DNA of 12,237 nucleotides from an uncultured Altererythrobacter sp. Its GTDB lineage: Bacteria; Pseudomonadota; Alphaproteobacteria; Sphingomonadales; Sphingomonadaceae. This document shows, piece after piece, positions 1-6,098 of this stretch; positions within the stretch are counted from its first letter, which is position 1, and each line of letters opens with the position of its first letter. The position numbers and the translations under genes were made by a program. Location: contig CAMPIA010000021.1 of assembly GCA_946886175.1 (NCBI GenBank), positions 1 through 12,237 on the forward strand. The letters run 5' to 3'. The notes below the pieces were generated by a model that saw nothing but the letters and a program-made list of their open reading frames with translations, did not search any database and was not told the DNA's origin.

Positions 1-682
<682 letters not shown>

Positions 683-697
683 TGTTTGCAAGATATC

Positions 698-832
698 CTT
701 CGAGACGACTTTCAGCCCTTCGACAGGCTCAGGGCTTCAAGTCTCCTCAGGACGAACGGTAATTGAAAATCCCGCCCCACTCCCCGTTCGTTCTAAGGAG
801 CGAGGCGCATGTCCGAGCGTCTCGAAGGGTCA
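698..832. repeat. Pair of facing REP-like palindromes between the two metH halves
   Basis: Seen: 743-759 (CTCCTCAGGACGAACGG) is the inverted complement of 784-800 (CCGTTCGTTCTAAGGAG), giving a 17-bp stem with one mismatch and one wobble around a 24-nt loop. An outer pair, CTTCGAGACG at 698-707 and CGTCTCGAAG at 818-827, is a perfect 10-bp match. The left unit begins GCCCTTCGACAGGCTCAGGGC at 715-735 and carries its own small hairpin (714-719 with 731-736). The words CCCTTCGA and GACGAACGG are, from memory, typical of short REP-like elements scattered through sphingomonad genomes. The right unit overlaps the stop codon of metH part 1 (830-832). The outer arm touches the weak Shine-Dalgarno of metH part 2. 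It could stabilise or attenuate the operon mRNA, which is inference. Confidence 0.75.
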
Positions 833-1876
833 GGCCGCGATCGAGAATGGCTCGAGCCCGGCGAGGCGCATCCTGGTATCGCGGGCGGAAACCTTGCGCG
901 GGGCGACCCCTTCGACCGCCTGGGCGATCGCAGCAATATGCTCGGGGGTAGAGCCGCAGCATCCGCCGAGAATATTGGCGCGGCCGCTCTCCGCCCACGC
1001 CTTGACCAGCGCGGCGGTGGTTTCGGGCTCCTCGTCGTACTCGCCGAGCTCGTTGGGCAGGCCCGCGTTGGGATAGGCCATCAGCAGCGTGTCGGCGATG
1101 CCCGAGAGAAGCTGGACGTGCGAGCGCAACTGCTCGGCGCCGAAGCTGCAATTGAGCCCGATCGTTGCGGGTCTGGCGTGGCGCACCGCGTACCAGAACG
1201 CCTCGACAGTATGCCCCGAGAGATTGCGGCCCGAGAGGTCGGTGAGCGTGAGCGAGAGCATCAGCGGCAGGTCCTGCCCCATCTCGCGCTCCAGCTCCTT
1301 CACTGCCATGATCGCGGCCTTGCAGTTGAGCGTGTCGAACACGGTTTCCACGAGGATGAAGTCGCTCCCGCCCTCCACCAGCGCGGTCGCCTGCTCGCGA
1401 TAGACGTCCTTGACTTCGTCGAAGGTGACTTCGCGAAAACCGGGATCCTCGACGTCGGGGCTGAGCGACAGCGTCTTGTTGGTCGGCCCCATTGCGCCGG
1501 CGACGAAGCGCGGCACGCCGTCCTTCGCACTCGCCGCGTCGACCGCCTCGCGGATGACCTTTGCCGCCGACACGTTGAGCTCGTGCACCAGCCGTTCGGC
1601 GCCGTAGTCGGCCTGGCTGATGCGGTTGGCGTTGAAGGTGTTGGTGGCAAGGACATGCGCGCCGGCCGCGATGTAGCTGTCGCAGATTGTGCGAATCACT
1701 TGCGGCTGGGTCAGGTTGACGAGGTCGTTGTTGCCCTTCTGGTCGTGCGACAGGCCGGTGTCGCCGGCGTAGTCTTCGGCCGAGAGCTTCGCGCGCTGGA
1801 TGGCGGTGCCATAAGGTCCGTCCTTGATCAGCACGCGCTTCGCAGCTTCGGCGTTCAGTCGTTCGCGGGCGCTCAT
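830..1876 (-). CDS. metH: Methionine synthase, homocysteine S-methyltransferase half of split MetH
   Basis: This 348-residue protein is the N-terminal homocysteine-binding module of cobalamin-dependent methionine synthase. It activates homocysteine through zinc for methyl transfer from methylcobalamin carried by the other half. Seen: an ILIKDGPYGT-like start (VLIKDGPYGT), GDTGLSHDQKGNNDLVNLTQ, TNTFNAN, AGAMGPTNKTLS, ETVFDTLNCKAA, GLNCSFGAEQ and ILGGCCGSTPEHI. The zinc ligands are predicted at Cys243, Cys306 and Cys307. The length equals one (beta/alpha)8 barrel, and the chain ends about 40 residues after the CC motif, so the gene is complete as a stand-alone half. The open frame runs on upstream, but the ATG at 1876 overlaps the metF stop as ATGA and precedes the conserved domain at the normal distance. 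It is the third gene of the sahR-metF-metH operon and needs the pterin/cobalamin half encoded just downstream. Confidence 0.96.
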   Translation of the reverse strand: MSARERLNAEAAKRVLIKDGPYGTAIQRAKLSAEDYAGDTGLSHDQKGNNDLVNLTQPQVIRTICDSYIAAGAHVLATNTFNANRISQADYGAERLVHELNVSAAKVIREAVDAASAKDGVPRFVAGAMGPTNKTLSLSPDVEDPGFREVTFDEVKDVYREQATALVEGGSDFILVETVFDTLNCKAAIMAVKELEREMGQDLPLMLSLTLTDLSGRNLSGHTVEAFWYAVRHARPATIGLNCSFGAEQLRSHVQLLSGIADTLLMAYPNAGLPNELGEYDEEPETTAALVKAWAESGRANILGGCCGSTPEHIAAIAQAVEGVAPRKVSARDTRMRLAGLEPFSIAA

Positions 1877-2802
1877 TGGGCGTCTCCCTTGGGCCGCAGT
1901 CCGAGCATGTGGCAGATCGCGTAGCTCAGCTCGGCGCGGTTCAGCGTGTAGAAGTGGAATTGCCGCACCCCGCCGGCGTAAAGGCGGCGGCACAGCTCGG
2001 CGGCGATCGTGGCGGAGACGAGCTGGCGCGCGGCGGGGTGCTCGTCGAGCCCGTCGAACAGACCCGCCATCCAGCCGGGGATCGCGGTGCCGCACAGACC
2101 CGCCATGCGCTGGACGCTGGCGAAGCTCATCACCGGCATGACGCCGGGCACGATCTCGCCGTCGATCCCCGCCGCCGCGGCCTTGTCGCGAAAGCGGAAG
2201 AAGCATTCCGGCTCGAAGAAGAACTGCGTGATCGCGCGCGTCGCCCCGGCGTCGAACTTGCGCCTGAGGTTGTCGAGATCGGCCGCGGCGCTGGCCGAGT
2301 CCGGGTGGGTCTCGGGATAGGCCGCGACCGAAATCTCGAACGGGGCGACCGCTTTCAGCCCGGCGATCAGCTCGGCCGCATTGGCATAGCCGCCCGGGTG
2401 CGGGGCGTAGCGCGACTGGCCGTCGGGCGCATCGCCGCGCAGCGCGACGACGTGGCGGATGCCGCTTTCCCAATAATGCCGCGCGACCGCGTCGATTTCC
2501 TCGCGCGTCGCCTCGACGCAGGTGAGATGCGCGGCAGCGGGGATGCCGGTCTCGCGGTTGATCCGCACGACCTGTTCATGGGTGCGCTCGCGGGTCGAAC
2601 CGCCCGCGCCATAGGTCACCGAAACGAAGCGCGGCCCCAGCGGGGCGAGCGTCTCGACGCTGTCCCATAGCGTCTGCGCCATCTTCTCGGTCTTGGGCGG
2701 GAAGAATTCGAACGACACGTCGATATCGCCCGGCAGGCCGGAGAAAAGCGGCGCGTCGAGCGCGGTGCGCGCTTCCTGCATCTGGTCGAAGGTGGGGCTC
2801 AT
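1873..2802 (-). CDS. metF: 5,10-methylenetetrahydrofolate reductase
   Basis: A 309-residue cytoplasmic flavoprotein that reduces methylenetetrahydrofolate to methyltetrahydrofolate, the methyl donor for the methionine synthase encoded directly downstream. Seen: VSFEFFPPKTEKM near the N-terminus with the catalytic glutamate (Glu32) in the FEFFPPK motif, FVSVTYGAGGSTRERT (59-74), HLTCVEATR, VVALRGDAP with the flavin-contacting aspartate (Asp124), ITQFFFEPE, and FHFYTLNRAELSY near the end. This is a full-length bacterial MetF of the usual 290-310 residues. The ATG at 2802 was chosen because it gives a 4-bp ATGA overlap with the sahR stop and starts the family at its usual place; the frame stays open upstream only because of the GC-rich background. 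Its own stop overlaps the metH part 1 start by another ATGA, so the three genes are probably translationally coupled. Confidence 0.97.
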   Translation of the reverse strand: MSPTFDQMQEARTALDAPLFSGLPGDIDVSFEFFPPKTEKMAQTLWDSVETLAPLGPRFVSVTYGAGGSTRERTHEQVVRINRETGIPAAAHLTCVEATREEIDAVARHYWESGIRHVVALRGDAPDGQSRYAPHPGGYANAAELIAGLKAVAPFEISVAAYPETHPDSASAAADLDNLRRKFDAGATRAITQFFFEPECFFRFRDKAAAAGIDGEIVPGVMPVMSFASVQRMAGLCGTAIPGWMAGLFDGLDEHPAARQLVSATIAAELCRRLYAGGVRQFHFYTLNRAELSYAICHMLGLRPKGDAQ

Positions 2803-3782
2803 TCGGCAATTTTCCTTTGCGCTGCAGCCGCGGCGGCGAGCCGCGTACCGAGCCAGATCTTGACCACCAGCTCGCCCTCGTCGAGCGCGATCGGCGGCGC
2901 GGGCGCGAAGCCCGCCTCGGCCAGCAGCGCGCCGATCGCGGCATCGGTGAAACCGAGCCGGACGTGCGCGTGGCGATCGCGCAGCTCCTCGCGCTCGTGC
3001 GCCGCGAAATCGACGATCGCGATCCGCCCACCCGGCCTGACGACGCGCGCGGCTTCCGCGAGCGGAGCCGCGGGGTCCTGCGCGAAGTGGAGCACCTGGT
3101 GCAGCAACACGGTATCGAAGCTCTGTGCCGGAAACGGCAGCGCGGCGAAATCGCCCTGCACCAGTTCGACCGCTTCGGACGGCAGGTTCTGCAGCTTGGC
3201 GCGGGCGAAGCGCAGCATGTCGAGACTCTTGTCGAGCGCGACCACGCGCTCGGCGCGCCCGGCGAAAAGCTGCGCCATGCGCCCGGTGCCGGTGCCGATG
3301 TCGAGCACATGGCCAAGCGGTTCGCCACCGAGCGCTTCGGCGAGGCGCTCCTCGACGAGCCGGTCGGGGCTGTGAAGCCGGCGCAACTCGTCCCAATGCT
3401 CGGCGTGGCGCGCGAAGTAGGCTTCCGCGCCGCTTTCGCGCGCGGAGCGGATCGCGGCGAGCTGGCGGCGATCGTCGGCGCAGGCGGCGGCGAATTCGCG
3501 ATCCTCGCGCTCGGCGGTGGCGAGCAGGCGCGCCACCGCCTCGCCCACAGCGTCGCCGCGCTGCTTTCCCACGCTCGCGCGCAGGAACACCCAGCTGCCT
3601 TCGCGGTGACGCTCGGCAAGAGAGGCATCGCACAGAATGCCGACATGGCGCGACACGCGCGGCTGGCTCTGCCCGAGCACTTGCGCGAGCTCGCCCACCG
3701 CCAGCTCCATCGCCGCGAGCAGCCGCATGATCCGCAGCCTGGTGGGGTCGGCAAGCGCCCGCATGATCGCCTCGATACGCAT
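2799..3782 (-). CDS. sahR: ArsR-family regulator fused to a SAM-dependent methyltransferase domain (SahR-like)
   Basis: A 327-residue two-domain protein. Residues 1-70 form an ArsR-type winged helix (MRALADPTRLRIMRLL, then GQSQPRVSRHVGIL as the recognition helix and EGSWVFLRAS as the wing). Residues 120-310 form a class I methyltransferase fold: VLDIGTGTGRMAQLF (159-173, motif I), VALDKS (181-186), GDFAALPFP and RPGGRIAIVDF. From established knowledge, SahR of Desulfovibrio has the same HTH-methyltransferase layout, binds S-adenosylhomocysteine and controls SAM-cycle genes. Heading a metF-metH operon with a palindrome on its promoter fits that role. The fold is therefore more likely a ligand pocket than an enzyme, though catalysis is not excluded. 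The ATG at 3782 was chosen because the HTH begins there. A longer frame to 3908 would have to run through the operator. There is no Shine-Dalgarno, consistent with a nearly leaderless transcript. Confidence 0.88.
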   Translation of the reverse strand: MRIEAIMRALADPTRLRIMRLLAAMELAVGELAQVLGQSQPRVSRHVGILCDASLAERHREGSWVFLRASVGKQRGDAVGEAVARLLATAEREDREFAAACADDRRQLAAIRSARESGAEAYFARHAEHWDELRRLHSPDRLVEERLAEALGGEPLGHVLDIGTGTGRMAQLFAGRAERVVALDKSLDMLRFARAKLQNLPSEAVELVQGDFAALPFPAQSFDTVLLHQVLHFAQDPAAPLAEAARVVRPGGRIAIVDFAAHEREELRDRHAHVRLGFTDAAIGALLAEAGFAPAPPIALDEGELVVKIWLGTRLAAAAAAQRKIAE

Positions 3783-3791
3783 TGGAGAAGC

Positions 3792-3820
3792 AACATATAA
3801 AGATATTTTTATATGTGCAA
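3792..3820 (-). promoter_or_regulatory. Predicted sigma70-type promoter of the sahR-metF-metH operon
   Basis: On the minus strand TTGCAC (plus 3815-3820) is followed after exactly 17 bp by TATGTT (plus 3792-3797), a good -35/-10 pair. Transcription would begin about 6-8 nt further on, near 3784-3786, leaving only two to four bases before the sahR ATG at 3782. The absence of a Shine-Dalgarno before that ATG agrees with a leaderless message. The whole promoter is covered by the palindrome at 3793-3816. No start-site data are available. Confidence 0.55.
3793..3816. promoter_or_regulatory. AT-rich palindromic operator, probable SahR binding site
   Basis: The arms ACATATAAA (3793-3801) and TTTATATGT (3808-3816) are perfect inverted repeats around GATATT. 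Counting the centre, 11 of 12 base pairs of the 24-bp dyad match; only G3802/T3807 fails. It is an isolated AT island in a very GC-rich region. Its core AAAGATAT-TTTT closely resembles the SahR consensus as remembered (AAAGATATCTTT). It lies 11 bp before the sahR start and over its promoter, so bound regulator would block polymerase. It is also 76 bp from the divergent TIR gene and could affect it. Confidence 0.72.
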
Positions 3821-3891
3821 GAGAATGCGCCGGTTCGCGCGGACTTCCCCCGCGCCGCGCGCCGCTGTAGCGTGCCGCAAGGGGCGCAGGC

Positions 3892-5499
3892 ATGGTTCGG
3901 GGGAGCAACGTGCAGCAAGGGGGAAGCGGCGCGGATCGGTTTCGCGCCTTCGTCAGCTATGCCCATGCCGACGCGCGCCAGGCCCGCGCGCTCCAGACGC
4001 GGCTCGAGAGCTATCGCCTGCCGCGGCGGCTGGCCGAGGCGCACGGCCAGGCGGCCGCATGGGGCGATCGCGTCGGCCCGGTGTTCCGCGACCGCGAGGA
4101 CCTTTCGGCAAGCAACGACCTCTCGCGCGCGGTGCGCGAAGCGCTTGCGGCGTCGCGCGCGCTGGTCGTCGTGTGCACGCCCGCGACCCCGGGCTCGCAC
4201 TGGGTCGCGCGCGAGATCGCGCTGTTCCGCGAGCTTCACCCCGACGGGCCGATCCTCGCTGCGCTGTTCGAGGGCGAACCCGCGACCGCGTTCCCCGCCG
4301 CGCTGACCGAAGGCGGGGTAGAGCCGCTCGCGGCCGATTTCCGCGCCGAGGGCGACGGGCCGAAGCTCGCCTTCCTCAAGATCGTCGCCGGCGTGGTCGG
4401 TGTGCCGCTCGACGCGTTGATTCAACGCGACGCTCAGCGGCGGTTGCGGCGCGTGACCGCGGTCACGGTGGCGAGCGCCGCGCTCGCGCTAGTCCTGCTG
4501 GCGATGACCGCATTCGCTCTCGATTCGCGCCGCGACGCGATTGCCGCGCAGCAGCGCGCCGAGGCGCAGGCGCGCAACACCGAAGACCTCAACCGCTATC
4601 TCGTGCGCGATTTCCGCCAGCAACTGCTCGCGCTCGGGCGGCTCGACGTGGCGATGGAGTTCTATCCCAAAGTGCTCGAATATTGCCGCAAGCAGGCGAG
4701 CGTGTCGGGCGCGGGCGAGAGCAATCGCAACTGTTCCGACGTCATGCAGGTCATGGGTTCGGACCACGCCGCCAAGGGCGAGTTCGGCGAAGCGCGGCGC
4801 TATTTCGAGGCGGCGAATCGCGCGACCGGCGCACGCCTGACCGATGCGCCGAAAGACCCCCGCTTCGTGCTCGACCACGCGGCGAGCGTGAATCGCCTCG
4901 GCCTGCTGTCGGTCGCTCAGGGCGACCATGCGCGCGCGCTGGGCGAATATCGCGAGGCGCTGGCGCTGCTGCGGCGGATCGCCGACTGGGGTGCGGTGAG
5001 GCCCGAATGGCTGCGGCAGGCGGCCTATACCGAGGCCAACGTGGGTTCGACCATGCTCCAGACCGGCGGCGGCCCCGCCGACGCGCTACCGCACCTGGAG
5101 CGCGCCGTCGCCCACAACGAAGCGCTGATCGAGCGCGCCGATGGCGACCGCACCGCGATCTACGACCTCGTGTTCCACCTGATGTGGCTCGCCGACGCGC
5201 ACTGGCGCGCAGGCGACGACGCGGCCGCCTCCGCGGCTGCGGCGCGCTATCTCGCAGCGATCGACGAGCTGGTCGCCGCCGAGCCGGACAACATGCATCA
5301 CCGCGAGCAGCAGATGCAGGTCCATGTTCGCCACGCCGAGCTGCTCCGCCGCGAGGGAATCTGCGACGAGGCCGATCGTTACCTGGCGCGCGCACTCGAG
5401 GTCAGCGGCGTACTCGCCGAACGCGACCCGGCAAACGCCGGCTGGCGAGCCTATCGCACGCGTATCCAAAATCTCATCGCCGAGGGAGACTGCCCGTGA
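3892..5499 (+). CDS. TIR-domain membrane protein with TPR-like repeats
   Basis: 535 residues in three parts. Residues 16-175 are a TIR domain: FRAFVSYAHAD at the start, FRDREDLSASNDLS (65-78) and SHWVAREIALFRE (102-114). Trp104 and Glu108 match the W-V-x-x-E motif holding the catalytic glutamate of NAD-cleaving TIRs, so enzymatic activity is possible. Residues 188-209 are a single hydrophobic helix, with no signal peptide before it. Residues 212-535 are alpha-helical with TPR-like units (about 286-317, 330-362, 428-460, 476-510) for protein contacts. TIR proteins of this layout are common in sphingomonads and mostly unstudied. The TIR part is expected in the cytoplasm; the side holding the repeats is uncertain. 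It is first in a three-gene unit and overlaps the next gene by GTGA. Start: ATG 3892 follows AAGGGG at a fair distance; in-frame GTG 3910, preceded by GGGGGAG, is an equally good alternative. A role in NAD-based signalling or defence is inference. Confidence 0.88.
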   Translation: MVRGSNVQQGGSGADRFRAFVSYAHADARQARALQTRLESYRLPRRLAEAHGQAAAWGDRVGPVFRDREDLSASNDLSRAVREALAASRALVVVCTPATPGSHWVAREIALFRELHPDGPILAALFEGEPATAFPAALTEGGVEPLAADFRAEGDGPKLAFLKIVAGVVGVPLDALIQRDAQRRLRRVTAVTVASAALALVLLAMTAFALDSRRDAIAAQQRAEAQARNTEDLNRYLVRDFRQQLLALGRLDVAMEFYPKVLEYCRKQASVSGAGESNRNCSDVMQVMGSDHAAKGEFGEARRYFEAANRATGARLTDAPKDPRFVLDHAASVNRLGLLSVAQGDHARALGEYREALALLRRIADWGAVRPEWLRQAAYTEANVGSTMLQTGGGPADALPHLERAVAHNEALIERADGDRTAIYDLVFHLMWLADAHWRAGDDAAASAAAARYLAAIDELVAAEPDNMHHREQQMQVHVRHAELLRREGICDEADRYLARALEVSGVLAERDPANAGWRAYRTRIQNLIAEGDCP

Positions 5500-6098
5500 C
5501 CGCCCCGCCCGAGACCGCCCCGCCCGAGACCGAATGGCGCTTCACCATCGCCATGGACGATACCAAGGCCAAGCACGGCGAGCGCAGGTGGATGACATAT
5601 GCGCAAGCGCCGTCCCCGGCGGCTGCCGCCCACGCCGGAGCCGGCGACCGCCTGCTCGATATCGACGGGGGATCTGCGCGCGGGCGGACCAGATGCGTGT
5701 TCACGATCGACGCCGACTACCAGCATGGCGGCCAGCGATATACCGTGCGCTTCGCCGATCCGCCGTTCGTTGCCGGGTCGCCCGGCGGGCCCGACGTTTC
5801 GGCAATCATCAAGGAGATCGCCCGGGCGCCTGACGGCCGCACGGCCTCGTTCGCGTTCGACACCGCCGATATCGAGCGCTGGCAGGTCGCGGCCGAAATG
5901 AAGGCGATCGGCAGCCCGATCGTGCGCGTACCCTTCGCCTTCGCCTTCGACGACGAACGGCTTCCCTTCCCCGGCTGGATGATGCCCGATCCGGACGATC
6001 CGCTGTTGCGGGGCCAGGATTCGGCCGGACCGGAGCTCTGGCACGGCGGGCCGCACCCGCCCGGCGTTTCCTTCCTTGTCATACCGACCGGGGCGTAG
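5496..6098 (+). CDS. Uncharacterised 200-residue protein coupled to the TIR gene
   Basis: I do not recognise this family. The GTG at 5496 overlaps the TIR gene stop as GTGA and has GGGAG seven bases upstream, so it is very likely translated from the same message. The N-terminus holds a duplicated APPET segment from a 15-bp tandem repeat, followed by EWRFTIAMDDTKAKHGERR. There is no signal peptide or membrane helix, so it should be cytoplasmic. The composition is acidic and rich in Pro, Gly and Phe, with alternating patterns that suggest beta strands (RCVFTIDADY, QRYTVRFADPPF, TASFAFDTADIERW, RVPFAFAFDDERLPFP). The C-terminal third (PGWMMPDPDDPLLRG to GVSFLVIPTGA) is Pro/Trp-rich. Codon use matches its neighbours. 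The position between a TIR sensor/effector and a TPR-SLOG-like protein suggests an adaptor, a regulator or a substrate; no function can be assigned. Confidence 0.8.
   Translation: MTAPPETAPPETEWRFTIAMDDTKAKHGERRWMTYAQAPSPAAAAHAGAGDRLLDIDGGSARGRTRCVFTIDADYQHGGQRYTVRFADPPFVAGSPGGPDVSAIIKEIARAPDGRTASFAFDTADIERWQVAAEMKAIGSPIVRVPFAFAFDDERLPFPGWMMPDPDDPLLRGQDSAGPELWHGGPHPPGVSFLVIPTGA
5499..5528 (+). repeat. Two tandem 15-bp units in the 5' end of the uncharacterised gene
   Basis: ACCGCCCCGCCCGAG occurs twice back to back (5499-5513 and 5514-5528), then ACCG begins a third copy. The unit keeps the frame and encodes a repeated APPET. It probably arose by slippage and may vary in copy number between strains. 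Confidence 0.85.

Noticed and set aside
809..1924. A 371-codon open frame on the plus strand opposite metH part 1
   Set aside because: Shadow of the GC-rich third positions of metH; low-complexity Arg/Ala/Glu content and no recognisable motif.
3783..3908. N-terminal extension of sahR to 3908
   Set aside because: It would translate the operator and promoter and adds no domain; the winged helix starts at the ATG at 3782.
1873..4425. An 850-codon minus-strand frame extending metF far upstream
   Set aside because: Upstream of the ATG at 2802 it is an Arg/Ala-rich shadow of sahR and of the TIR gene; the ATGA overlap fixes the metF start.
3813..6098. A 761-codon plus-strand frame covering the TIR gene and the orphan gene
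   Set aside because: Only its last 200 codons (from GTG 5496) are real. The upstream part is the Arg-rich alternative frame of the TIR gene, while the TIR frame has clear motifs.
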